NCBI GenBank assembly: GCA_910584945.1
Contig: CAJUDY010000001.1
Span: 155,279-219,278 of the forward strand
From: an uncultured Lachnospiraceae bacterium
GTDB lineage: Bacteria; Bacillota; Clostridia; Lachnospirales; Lachnospiraceae
DNA: 64,000 bases
Direction: 5' to 3'
Under the pieces are notes generated by a model. That model ran no database searches. It was not told the DNA's origin and saw only the letters and a list, made by a program, of their open reading frames with translations. Positions 8,776 through 17,057 of this stretch are shown piece after piece; positions within the stretch are counted from its first letter, which is position 1; each line of letters starts with the position of its first letter. The translations under genes were made by a program, and so were the position numbers.

Positions 8776-8958
8776 GCAGCCAGGAGGGCCCCGATACCGG
8801 CGGGGGGCTTTTGGCGGGCGTTTTTAGCAGAGATGAAATCCAGCTCTTACGCAGACCTGGCGCGAAGCCCTTGCTGAGCGTCGCTGGTCGAAGTTAGAGC
8901 TTAGTTCAGATCTGCGTTGCCCGCGCCCGCCCGATGGTATCGGGGCCCTCCTGGCTGC
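8776..8958 (-). repeat. Family A structured repeat, copy 2 (inverted)
   Basis: The arms 8776-8798 and 8936-8958 are a perfect 23-bp inverted repeat. A second stem pairs GGCGGGCG with CGCCCGCC. Read on the minus strand, it shares an ordered series of blocks with copy 1: GGGCAACG, CTAA, AACTTCGACCAGCGACG (8879-8895 complement), GGTCTGCGTA, TGGAT and CTAAAA. The stems between the blocks differ in sequence but still pair. Together with copy 1 it fills most of the 600-bp gap between the MATE gene and the malic enzyme. Confidence 0.8.
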
Positions 8959-9003
8959 GTCCGGGTATTCAGTCGTTCAGGCGTCTACGAATCAAGAATA
9001 CAA

Positions 9004-9031
9004 TTGACATTTCCCGGAAAAGATGTATGAT
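9004..9031 (+). promoter_or_regulatory. Promoter of the malic enzyme gene
   Basis: TTGACA (9004-9009), a 16-bp spacer and TATGAT (9026-9031), followed by AGAAGGAGAG just before the start codon. Confidence 0.75.
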
Positions 9032-9069
9032 TTGGATAGCAGGAAGCGTTTACAGAAGGAGAGAGAATT

Positions 9070-10245
9070 ATGGATTATGCAAAGGAATCATTGAGGCTTC
9101 ATGGAGAGTGGAAGGGCAAGATCGAGGTGGTGGCTACCGTTCCGGTGGCGACGAAGGACGACTTGTCGCTGGCTTACACGCCGGGAGTGGCGCAGCCATG
9201 TCTGGAGATTCAGAAAGATGTGGAGAAAAGCTATGAGCTGACCAGACGGCACAATATGTGTCTGGTGGTGACCGACGGAAGCGCGGTCCTGGGGCTTGGA
9301 GATATCGGGCCGGAGGCCGGGATGCCGGTGATGGAAGGCAAATGCGTACTGTTCAAAGCCTTTGGCGACGTGGATGCGTTCCCGTTGTGTATCAAGAGCA
9401 AAGACGTGGATGAGATCGTCAATACGATCTATCTGATTTCCGGAAGCTTCGGAGGCGTGAATCTGGAGGATATCTCAGCCCCCAGATGCTTTGAGATTGA
9501 GAAAAAATTAAAAGAAAAATGCGATATCCCGATCTTTCATGACGACCAGCACGGCACGGCGATCATCACGCTGGCAGGGCTGACCAACGCGCTGAAAGTA
9601 GTGGGAAAGAAAAAAGAGGACGTCAAAGTAGTGGTGAACGGTGCCGGAGCTGCGGCTATCTCCATTACCCGGCTGCTTCTGACGGCGGGCTTCCGGGACA
9701 TCACCCTCTGCGACCGCAACGGGGCCATCTATGAAGGCAGAGAAAAAGGCATGAATCCGGTCAAAGAAGAGATGGCGCTTCGCACCAACCGGGCAAAAAG
9801 ACAGGGTACCCTGGCGGAGATGCTGGCGGGCGCGGATGTGTTCATCGGGGTCAGCGCGCCGAAGATGGTGACCAAAGAGATGGTGGAGACCATGAACAAA
9901 GACGCCGTGATCTTCGCCTGCGCTAATCCCACGCCGGAGATCTTCCCCGACGAAGCGAAGGCCGGAGGCGCAAGAGTCGTTTCCACCGGCAGAAGCGATT
10001 TTCCGAATCAGATTAACAATGTGCTGGCCTTTCCAGGGATCTTCCGCGGCGCTTTTGACGTGCGGGCCAGCGATATCAACGATGAGATGAAACTGGCGGC
10101 GGCAAAGGCTCTGGCGGACCTGATCTCCGACGAGGAACTGAGTGAGGATTACATTATTCCAAAAGCCTTTGACCCGAGAGTCGGCAAAGCAGTGGCGGCG
10201 GCAGTGGCCGAGGCGGCGAGGAGGACCGGCGTGGCGAGAATATAA
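9070..10245 (+). CDS. NAD(P)-dependent malic enzyme
   Basis: A 391-residue short-form bacterial malic enzyme that oxidatively decarboxylates malate to pyruvate in the cytoplasm. Motifs are YTPGVAQPC with the catalytic tyrosine, the metal-binding FHDDQHGTA, and a nucleotide-binding NGAGAAAIS loop. It lacks the phosphotransacetylase-like tail of MaeB and is of normal length for Firmicutes. It is a single gene with its own promoter. NAD versus NADP preference cannot be judged safely by eye. Confidence 0.93.
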   Translation: MDYAKESLRLHGEWKGKIEVVATVPVATKDDLSLAYTPGVAQPCLEIQKDVEKSYELTRRHNMCLVVTDGSAVLGLGDIGPEAGMPVMEGKCVLFKAFGDVDAFPLCIKSKDVDEIVNTIYLISGSFGGVNLEDISAPRCFEIEKKLKEKCDIPIFHDDQHGTAIITLAGLTNALKVVGKKKEDVKVVVNGAGAAAISITRLLLTAGFRDITLCDRNGAIYEGREKGMNPVKEEMALRTNRAKRQGTLAEMLAGADVFIGVSAPKMVTKEMVETMNKDAVIFACANPTPEIFPDEAKAGGARVVSTGRSDFPNQINNVLAFPGIFRGAFDVRASDINDEMKLAAAKALADLISDEELSEDYIIPKAFDPRVGKAVAAAVAEAARRTGVARI

Positions 10246-10277
10246 GGCGTTTAAGTTGCAAAGAAAAGAAAAAGTAC

Positions 10278-10377
10278 TTGCATTTGCTGGAATATGTGAT
10301 ATACTGGTAATAACTAAATAACGTAGACTGAAGAAAGGGGTGGGCAAGAGTCCACTCCTTCTTATATGTATGTCTAC
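10278..10377 (+). promoter_or_regulatory. Promoter and folded leader of the rimP-nusA operon
   Basis: TTGCAT, a 16-bp spacer and TATACT (10300-10305) start a leader of about 120 nt. In it GTAGAC (10323-10328) pairs with GTCTAC (10372-10377) around an inner hairpin AAGGGGTGGG/TCCACTCCTT (10335-10360). NusA and RimP operons often have regulated leaders; control here is an inference. Confidence 0.6.
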
Positions 10378-10423
10378 AGGAAAGTAACGGCAGCAGGACA
10401 ATGCTGACAGGAGGATTTGACAT

Positions 10424-10891
10424 TTGGCAAGAAGGGAAAGTTATGAGGAGAAGACAGAGGCGCTGCTTAAGCCGCTGCTTGCGGAGCGTCAGTTTGAGCT
10501 TGTAGATGTGGAATTTGTCAAAGAAGCAGGGACATGGTTTTTGAGAGCCTACATTGATAAGCCCGGCGGCATCACCATCGATGACTGCGAGCAGATCAGC
10601 CGGGCATTGTCGGATCGTCTGGATGAAAAGAACTTCATTGAGGAAAGCTATATTCTGGAAGTGAGTTCTCCCGGACTTGGAAGACCGCTCAAGAAGGAAA
10701 AAGATTTCATCAGAAGCCGGGGGGAATCTGTGGAAGTAAAGCTGTTCCGGGCGCTGAATCGGCAGAAGGAATTTACAGGAGTCCTGAAAGAATGGGATAA
10801 GGAGACGGTGACGCTGGAATTCGAAGATGGAGCCGTCCTGACCATCGACAGGGCGAATATTGCTTTGATTCGCCTTGCATTTGATTTTTAA
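10424..10891 (+). CDS. rimP: Ribosome maturation factor RimP
   Basis: A 155-residue RimP (YlxS/DUF150), needed for 30S subunit maturation. It starts with TTG after GGAGG at 10410-10414. The N-terminal domain has the family pattern FELVDVEFVKEAGTWFLRAYIDKPGG and DDCEQISRALSDRLD; an SH3-like C-terminal half follows. It leads the conserved operon rimP-nusA-ylxR-ylxQ-infB-rbfA-nrnA-truB-ribF and ends 17 bp before nusA. Confidence 0.93.
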   Translation: MARRESYEEKTEALLKPLLAERQFELVDVEFVKEAGTWFLRAYIDKPGGITIDDCEQISRALSDRLDEKNFIEESYILEVSSPGLGRPLKKEKDFIRSRGESVEVKLFRALNRQKEFTGVLKEWDKETVTLEFEDGAVLTIDRANIALIRLAFDF

Positions 10892-10908
10892 GGAGGATAA
10901 GACAGAAA

Positions 10909-12177
10909 ATGAACACTGAATTAAAGATGGCACTGGACATATTGGAGAAGGAAAAAGATATCAGCAAAGATGTGATGCTGGATGCCATTGAAAATTCTCT
11001 GATAACCGCATGCAAAGGGCATTTCGGGAAGGATACGGACAATTTCCGCGTGACCATCGACCGGGAAACCTTCGACTTTCATGTATATGTAGAAAAGACG
11101 GTGGTGGAAGAGCCGGAGAATGATGTGACAGAGATCAGCCTTGCGGCGGCGAAGCTGATCGATCATAAATACGAGCTGGGGGACATCGTACAGGAGGAAG
11201 TAAAGTCCAAGGAATTCGGCCGGATTACAACACAGAATGCAAGGAACGTCATCTTACAGAAGATCAGGGAGGAGGAGCGCAAAGTACTGTTTAATCAGTA
11301 TTACGGCAAGGAAAAGGATGTGGTCACCGGCGTGGTGCAGCGCTATATCGGCAGGAATGTTAGCGTGAACCTTGGAAAAGTCGACGCTCTTCTGAATGAG
11401 AACGAGATGGTGAAGGGAGAAGTATTTACCCCTACGGAGCGTATCAAGGTCTATATCCTGGAAGTAAAGGATACCACCAAGGGCCCGAGAATTCTGGTGT
11501 CCAGGACTCATCCGGAGCTGGTAAAACGGCTGTTTGAGTCGGAAGTGACCGAGGTAAGGGACGGAACCGTGGAGATCAAGAGCATCGCCAGAGAGGCTGG
11601 GTCCCGTACAAAGATCGCTGTTTCCTCCAACAATCCGGATGTGGACCCGGTGGGAGCCTGTGTGGGACTCAATGGCGCCAGGGTTAATGCCATCGTGAAC
11701 GAATTAAAAGGCGAAAAGATTGACATTATCAACTGGAATGAGAATCCGGCTCTTTTGATCGAGAATGCGCTCAGTCCGGCGAAGGTCGTCGTGGTGCTGG
11801 CGGACCCGGAAGACAAGACGGCGAAAGTTGTGGTTCCGGATTATCAGCTGTCGCTGGCCATCGGAAAAGAGGGACAGAATGCAAGGCTGGCGGCAAGACT
11901 GACCGGCTTCAAGATCGACATCAAGAGCGAGAGCCAGGCCAATGCCATCGAGGACTTCTATGAAGGCTTCTATGACGATGAGGATGAGGAAGAGTATGAT
12001 CTGGATCTGGATTACGGGGACGACGGAGAATACGAAGACTACGAAGCCTATGAGGACGACGGAGAGTATGAGGAGGAACCCGGATATGAGGACGACGGAG
12101 AGTATGAGGAGGAGTCTGGATATGAGGACGACAGAGCGTACGAAGATGTTCCGGAGTTTGAAGACGGCGAGTCCTAA
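10909..12177 (+). CDS. nusA: Transcription termination/antitermination factor NusA
   Basis: 422 residues. The N-terminal RNA-polymerase-binding domain is followed by an S1 domain (about 135-200) and two KH domains ending near residue 345, with LAIGKEGQNARLAARLTG in KH2. NusA controls pausing, termination and antitermination. From about residue 345 the protein continues as a very acidic, Tyr-rich tail built partly from a 12-residue tandem repeat. Short NusA of Firmicutes usually stop soon after KH2, so this tail is unusual. It sits in the rimP operon. Confidence 0.95.
   Translation: MNTELKMALDILEKEKDISKDVMLDAIENSLITACKGHFGKDTDNFRVTIDRETFDFHVYVEKTVVEEPENDVTEISLAAAKLIDHKYELGDIVQEEVKSKEFGRITTQNARNVILQKIREEERKVLFNQYYGKEKDVVTGVVQRYIGRNVSVNLGKVDALLNENEMVKGEVFTPTERIKVYILEVKDTTKGPRILVSRTHPELVKRLFESEVTEVRDGTVEIKSIAREAGSRTKIAVSSNNPDVDPVGACVGLNGARVNAIVNELKGEKIDIINWNENPALLIENALSPAKVVVVLADPEDKTAKVVVPDYQLSLAIGKEGQNARLAARLTGFKIDIKSESQANAIEDFYEGFYDDEDEEEYDLDLDYGDDGEYEDYEAYEDDGEYEEEPGYEDDGEYEEESGYEDDRAYEDVPEFEDGES
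12049..12156 (+). repeat. 36-bp tandem repeat in the nusA 3' end
   Basis: Three in-frame units begin at 12049, 12085 and 12121, each starting TATGAGGACGAC. They encode YEDDGEYEEEPG-type units; the third has diverged. The length is a multiple of three, so copy number can change without breaking the frame. Confidence 0.85.
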
Positions 12178-12195
12178 GAAGCAGGAAGTGACAAC

Positions 12196-12474
12196 GTGGG
12201 AGCAGTAAGGAAGATACCGATGCGCCAATGCATCGGATGCGGCGAGAAAAAAAGTAAAAGGGATATGATCCGGGTCCTTCGAACCACGGAGGGAGAGATT
12301 ATTCTGGATGCGACGGGAAGGAAGAACGGAAGGGGCGCATATTTGTGCAGGAGCGCCGAATGTTTCAGGAAAGCGGAGAAGTCCAAAGGTCTGGAGCGTT
12401 CTTTAAAGACCGGGATTCCGGCGGAAGTCTATGAGAGTTTAGAGAAGGAGATCGAAAAGCTTGCAGAGAAATAA
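12196..12474 (+). CDS. ylxR: YlxR family RNA-binding protein (RnpM)
   Basis: A 92-residue protein of the DUF448 family, recently tied to modulation of RNase P. It starts with GTG. The family motif RQCIGCGEKKSKRDMIRVLR is seen near the N-terminus, followed by GRGAYLC with a further conserved cysteine. It lies between nusA and the L7Ae-like gene, which starts within its last 14 bp. Confidence 0.92.
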   Translation: MGAVRKIPMRQCIGCGEKKSKRDMIRVLRTTEGEIILDATGRKNGRGAYLCRSAECFRKAEKSKGLERSLKTGIPAEVYESLEKEIEKLAEK

Positions 12475-12799
12475 AGTTCTGTCCTATCTTGGCTTGGCCA
12501 CGAGAGCCGGAAGAGTCGTGAGCGGAGAATTTTGTGTGGAAAAGTCAGTGAGACAGCACAGGGCAAAGCTGGTATTCGTATCAGAAGACGCCTCGGAGAC
12601 TTCGAAAAAAAATTTTCGTAACATTTGTACTTACTATAAAGTGCCGCTGTATTTTTTCGGAAGCAGAGAGGAGCTGGGGGCAGCCTGCGGCAAAGAGACG
12701 CGGGTGTCCGCAGCGATAGAAGACGAGGGATTGGCAAAGGCAGCAATCCGGAAATTAGAACAGGAATCAGGTATTGGAGGTAGTAAGTATGTCGAGTAA
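12461..12799 (+). CDS. ylxQ: L7Ae/L30e-family protein YlxQ
   Basis: A 112-residue L7Ae-type protein, probably a K-turn RNA binder associated with the ribosome. The pattern LGLATRAGRVVSGEFCVEKSVRQHRAKLVFVSEDAS is typical. It starts with TTG inside the ylxR end and overlaps the infB start by 11 bp, so three genes are coupled in series. Confidence 0.9.
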   Translation: MQRNKVLSYLGLATRAGRVVSGEFCVEKSVRQHRAKLVFVSEDASETSKKNFRNICTYYKVPLYFFGSREELGAACGKETRVSAAIEDEGLAKAAIRKLEQESGIGGSKYVE

Positions 12800-15698
12800 A
12801 AATATCCGGGTGTACGAACTCGCGAAGCAACTGAACAAAACGAGCAAAGAAGTAATGGCCGTACTGGCAGAGAAAAATATTGAGGTGACAACACATATGG
12901 CAACACTGGAAGATAATCAGGCAGCGATGGTGCGAGCGGAGCTTGGCGGGACCAAGCCAGCAAAGCAGGAGAAGGCAGATAAGCCGGAGCAGGATAAGAC
13001 GGCTCTTCCCTCCCAGGCACAGGAGCCCAAAGCAGCGCCGAAGAAGAAAAAATTCATCGTTGTGCATAACCCGGAGAACAGTCGGGATAAAAAGAGTCCG
13101 GAGCGCAGAACGCCGGCGAGAAAACCCCAGGGAGAGCGCCCGATGCAGAGGCGGGAAGCCGGAGCAAGGCCGGATCGGGAGAGCCGACCGGCGGCAAAGC
13201 CGCCCGTGAAGCCGGCGACTCTGAAGGGAGAGGCGAAGACTCCGGCAGCCGTGCCGGCAAAGGCGCCGGAGGCAAAGACTGAGCTAAGGGCAGAGGCAAG
13301 ACCGGAGAACCGGCGAAGTGAGAGCCGGGGAGAGAACCGTTCGTCCGGCAGCCGGCCCTCTGAGAGCGGCAGGAGTACGGAACGGCGTCCGGAAGGAAGG
13401 AATTCCCAGGAGCGTTCCGGAGGCTATAATAACAGAGGAAGAGGCGACCGTCCTCAGGGGAACCGTCCCCAGGGAAATCGCACGGAGGGAAGAAGTGCGG
13501 ACCGTCCCGGCTATAACCGGGGGGATCGTCCCCAGGGGAATCGTACGGAAGGAAGAGGAGGCGACCGTCCGGGCTATAACCGGAATCATAACGGTCAGGA
13601 TCGTCCAAACTATAACCGGGGAGATCGTCCTCAGGGGAATCGTACGGAAGGAAGAGGAGGCGACCGTCCGGGCGGATACGGCAATCGCGGAAGGAATGAT
13701 CGTCCCCAGGGAGGCCGTCCGGATAACCGGGGCGGTCAGGGCGGAAGGAATAACCTTGGCCGCCAGATGAACAAGGCGTTCGAGACGCCGGTGGAGACCA
13801 AGCCGGAAGGCAGAAGATATGATAACCGCAACCACCAGAAGCAGGAAAAGCAGTATAAGGACGCGGATATCAATAAGCTCAAGAATAAACCGGGCAGGTT
13901 CATCCGGCCCGAGACCAGACCAGCGGCGAAGAAAGAGGATCTAGAGCCGAAGAAACTGCCGCTGCCGGAGAGCATCAGCATTTCAGATCTGGCAGAACGC
14001 ATGAAGATCCAGCCGTCCGTCATTATCAAGAAACTGTTTTTAGCAGGAAAGATGCTGACTGTGAACTCGGAGCTGGACTTTGAGTCCGCCGGGGAGATCG
14101 CGCTGGAGTACAACTTTGATCCGGAGCCGGAGGTCAAGGAGGATGTAATCGGCAAGATGCTGGAGGATCAGGAAGATCCAGAAGACACTCTGGTGGAGAG
14201 AGCGCCGGTGGTCTGTGTCATGGGCCATGTAGATCACGGAAAGACTTCTCTTCTGGATGCCATCCGTCATACCAATGTGACCGACAAGGAGGCAGGCGGT
14301 ATCACGCAGCATATCGGTGCTTATATGGTGACCGCAGGCGGAAGAAAGATCACCTTCCTGGATACTCCGGGACATGAGGCGTTCACAGCCATGCGTATGC
14401 GGGGCGCAAGCTCCACCGATATCGCGATACTGGTAGTGGCGGCGGATGACGGCGTGAAGCCGCAGACCATCGAGGCGATCAACCATGCCAGGGCGGCAGA
14501 AGTGGAGATCGTGGTGGCCATCAACAAGATCGACAAGCCGGGCGCCAACGTGGACAAAGTAAAGCAGGAGCTGACCGAGTACGGCCTGATCTCCGAGGAC
14601 TGGGGCGGAAGCACCATCTGCGTACCGGTATCGGCCAAGTCCAGAGAAGGGATCAGCGATCTTCTGGATATGGTGCTTCTGACGGCGGATGTATTGGAGC
14701 TTAAGTCCAATCCGGAGCGCCAGGCGAGAGGCCTCGTGATCGAGGCGGAGCTTGACAAAGGCAAAGGCCCCGTGGCTACCGTGCTGGTACAAAAAGGGAC
14801 CCTTCATGTGGGAGACTTTATCGCCGCAGGCGCTTCCTACGGAAAAGTCCGCGCCATGATGGACGATAAGGGACGCCGGGTGAAGGAAGCAGGGCCCTCC
14901 ATGCCGGTGGAGATCCTGGGGCTTAACGATGTGCCCAAGGCAGGAGAGATCTTCGTCTCCCCGACCACGGATAAGGAAGCGAGGAATTTTGCGGAGACCT
15001 TCATCAAAGAGAGCAGAGAGAAAATGCTGGAAGACACGAAGCTTAAGATGTCTCTGGACGATCTGTACTCTCAGATCCAGACGGGCAACTTAAAGGAGCT
15101 GAACCTGATCATCAAGGCGGATGTGGCAGGAAGCGTGGAGGCTGTCAAGCAGTCCCTCCTGAAGCTTTCCAACGAGGAAGTCGTGGTCAAATGTATCCAC
15201 GGCGGCGTGGGAGCCATCAACGAGTCCGACATCATCCTGGCAAGCGCTTCCAAGGCGATCATCATCGGCTTCAACGTTAAGCCGGATGCGGCGGCCAAGG
15301 ATACCGCGGAGCGGGAGAAGGTGGACCTTCGGCTGTACCGCGTGATCTACGACGCCATTGCGGACGTGGAGCGGGCGATGAAAGGGATGCTGGACCCGAT
15401 TTTCGAGGAAAAGGTCATCGGCCATGCGGAGATCCGGCAGATCTTCAAGGCTTCCGGCGTGGGCAATATCGCAGGTTCCTATGTGCTGGACGGTATGTTC
15501 CAGAGAAACTGCAAGATCCGCATTACCAGAGAGGGCAAGCAGATCTACGAAGGCGAGCTGGCTTCTCTGAAGCGGTTTAAAGACGATGTAAAAGAAGTAA
15601 AGGCCGGATACGAATGCGGTCTGGTATTCGAGAAATTCAACGATATCCAGGAGCTGGATATTGTGGAGGCCTATACAATGGTAGAGGTGCCAAGATAG
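12789..15698 (+). CDS. infB: Translation initiation factor IF-2
   Basis: 969 residues from ATG 12789, preceded by TTGGAGG at 12774-12780. An N-terminal IF2_N domain (IRVYELAKQLNKTSKEV) is followed by a long basic low-complexity linker (about 60-370). A second IF2_N block and the GTPase come next, with G1 GHVDHGKTS, G3 DTPGHEAF and G4 NKID, then the fMet-tRNA-binding C-terminal domains. It recruits initiator tRNA to the 30S subunit. The linker carries Arg/Gly/Asn-rich repeats, longer than the simple linkers of many Firmicutes. Confidence 0.97.
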   Translation: MSSKNIRVYELAKQLNKTSKEVMAVLAEKNIEVTTHMATLEDNQAAMVRAELGGTKPAKQEKADKPEQDKTALPSQAQEPKAAPKKKKFIVVHNPENSRDKKSPERRTPARKPQGERPMQRREAGARPDRESRPAAKPPVKPATLKGEAKTPAAVPAKAPEAKTELRAEARPENRRSESRGENRSSGSRPSESGRSTERRPEGRNSQERSGGYNNRGRGDRPQGNRPQGNRTEGRSADRPGYNRGDRPQGNRTEGRGGDRPGYNRNHNGQDRPNYNRGDRPQGNRTEGRGGDRPGGYGNRGRNDRPQGGRPDNRGGQGGRNNLGRQMNKAFETPVETKPEGRRYDNRNHQKQEKQYKDADINKLKNKPGRFIRPETRPAAKKEDLEPKKLPLPESISISDLAERMKIQPSVIIKKLFLAGKMLTVNSELDFESAGEIALEYNFDPEPEVKEDVIGKMLEDQEDPEDTLVERAPVVCVMGHVDHGKTSLLDAIRHTNVTDKEAGGITQHIGAYMVTAGGRKITFLDTPGHEAFTAMRMRGASSTDIAILVVAADDGVKPQTIEAINHARAAEVEIVVAINKIDKPGANVDKVKQELTEYGLISEDWGGSTICVPVSAKSREGISDLLDMVLLTADVLELKSNPERQARGLVIEAELDKGKGPVATVLVQKGTLHVGDFIAAGASYGKVRAMMDDKGRRVKEAGPSMPVEILGLNDVPKAGEIFVSPTTDKEARNFAETFIKESREKMLEDTKLKMSLDDLYSQIQTGNLKELNLIIKADVAGSVEAVKQSLLKLSNEEVVVKCIHGGVGAINESDIILASASKAIIIGFNVKPDAAAKDTAEREKVDLRLYRVIYDAIADVERAMKGMLDPIFEEKVIGHAEIRQIFKASGVGNIAGSYVLDGMFQRNCKIRITREGKQIYEGELASLKRFKDDVKEVKAGYECGLVFEKFNDIQELDIVEAYTMVEVPR
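13441..13700 (+). repeat. Degenerate repeats in the IF-2 linker
   Basis: In-frame repeats encoding units such as GDRPQGNRTEGRGGDRPGYN occur about four times with variation. DNA blocks like GATCGTCCCCAGGGGAATCG recur. The peptide is basic and disordered, resembling RGG-type RNA-binding segments. Confidence 0.8.
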
Positions 15699-15699
15699 A

Positions 15700-16071
15700 A
15701 TGAGAAAAAACAGTATTAAAAACACCCGGGTCAACGGGGAAGTTCAGAAAGTGCTTTCGGAGATCATAAGGGGCGAGATCAAGGACCCGCGGATCAGCCC
15801 CATGACCTCCGTGGTGCAGGTGTCTGTGGCTCCGGATCTGAAGACCTGTAAGGCGTTCATCAGTGTGCTTGGGGAAGAAGAAGCAAGGAAGGATACGCTG
15901 GCGGGACTTCGGAGCGCGGTGGGTTATATCAGACGGCAGCTGGCCAGGGAGCTGAATCTTCGGAATACGCCGAAGATCACCTTTATTCTGGATCAGTCCA
16001 TTGAATATGGGGTCAGCATGTCGAAGCTGATTGATGATGTGGTTGGAAAAGACGAGGAAAAAGCCACCTGA
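15700..16071 (+). CDS. rbfA: Ribosome-binding factor A
   Basis: A 123-residue KH-like protein needed for 16S 5'-end maturation and cold adaptation. The family blocks EIRGEIKDPRI and LRSAVGYIRRQLARELNLRNTPKITF are visible (first one reads EIIRGEIKDPRIS). It starts one base after the infB stop and is followed by nrnA with a good AAGGAGG. Confidence 0.95.
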   Translation: MRKNSIKNTRVNGEVQKVLSEIIRGEIKDPRISPMTSVVQVSVAPDLKTCKAFISVLGEEEARKDTLAGLRSAVGYIRRQLARELNLRNTPKITFILDQSIEYGVSMSKLIDDVVGKDEEKAT

Positions 16072-16091
16072 ACAGATAAGGAGGTCCTGAA

Positions 16092-17057
16092 ATGACAGAA
16101 CTGAATAAAGAGATACAGGAGGTCCGCACCGTTGCCATTGCCGGCCATATCCGGCCGGATGGGGACAGCGTTGGGGCATGTATTGGTCTTTGGCATTACA
16201 TCAGAGAGAACTTTGAGGATACAGAAGCTGAAATCTGGCTGGAAAAGCCGGATGAAAAATTCGCCGTGCTGGAGGGCTTTGACGCCATCCGGCGGGTGGA
16301 TGACGAAGAACGGGAGTATGATTTGTTCATTGCCGTGGACTGCGGGTCCTGTGAACGGCTGGGAGCGGCGTCACGATATTTCGAACATGCGAAAAGAACC
16401 ATCTGTGTGGATCATCATGTAAGCAACGAAGGTTTTGCGGACGTCCGGGAGATTGACCCGGACGCCAGCTCCACCTGCGAGATACTCGTAAGGATGATGG
16501 AGCCGGAGAAGATCTCGGTGAGAGCGGCCTCCGCACTGTATATGGGGATCGCCCATGACACCGGCGTATTCCAGTATGGCAATACCTCCCCGGACACCAT
16601 GCGCACAGCGGCGATGCTGATGGAAAAAGGCGTCAACCACACACGGATTCTGGAGGAGACTTTTTATAAAAAAACCTACCGCCAGAATCAGATCCTTGGC
16701 AAAGCGCTTCTGGAAAGTATGCGGGTGCTGGACGGAAGAGGAATCGTCAGCGTGGTGCGCAGAAAAGAAATGACGTTCTTCGGAGTGACGCCCATGGATC
16801 TGGACGGCATCGTCAGCCAGCTTCGGCTGACGGAAGGGGTGGAAGTGGCCATCTTCTTGTATGAGACCGGCAATCTGGAGTACCGGGTGTCTCTCCGCTC
16901 CAAAAATATTGTGGATGTGAACGAAGTGGCCACTTACTTCGGCGGCGGCGGACATGTGCGCGCGGCGGGAGTGACGATGAAGGGAACCTTCCATGATATC
17001 GTCAACAATCTGACCTTACATATCGAGCATCAGATCGTGGAACAGGAAAAGCAGTGA
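16092..17057 (+). CDS. nrnA: DHH/DHHA1 phosphoesterase, NrnA type
   Basis: A 321-residue bifunctional oligoribonuclease and pAp phosphatase. The DHH motifs are seen in GHIRPDGDSVGA, AVDCGS and VDHHVSN; the C-terminal DHHA1 domain has GGGGHVRAAG. It degrades nano-RNA and 3'-phosphoadenosine 5'-phosphate. It is coupled to truB by a 4-bp overlap. Confidence 0.92.
   Translation: MTELNKEIQEVRTVAIAGHIRPDGDSVGACIGLWHYIRENFEDTEAEIWLEKPDEKFAVLEGFDAIRRVDDEEREYDLFIAVDCGSCERLGAASRYFEHAKRTICVDHHVSNEGFADVREIDPDASSTCEILVRMMEPEKISVRAASALYMGIAHDTGVFQYGNTSPDTMRTAAMLMEKGVNHTRILEETFYKKTYRQNQILGKALLESMRVLDGRGIVSVVRRKEMTFFGVTPMDLDGIVSQLRLTEGVEVAIFLYETGNLEYRVSLRSKNIVDVNEVATYFGGGGHVRAAGVTMKGTFHDIVNNLTLHIEHQIVEQEKQ

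Noticed and set aside
9508..10401. Nearly 300-codon open frame antisense to malic enzyme
   Set aside because: The malic enzyme has full motifs; the antisense peptide is His/Arg-rich with no family pattern, as expected from GC-rich codon bias.
13441..13700. Regular repeats that could suggest a CRISPR array
   Set aside because: Units are in frame within infB, unequal, and lack unique spacers.
13054..13835. Long Pro/Ser- and Ile/Thr-rich frames opposite the IF-2 linker
   Set aside because: They are low-complexity mirrors of the Arg/Gly repeats in infB.
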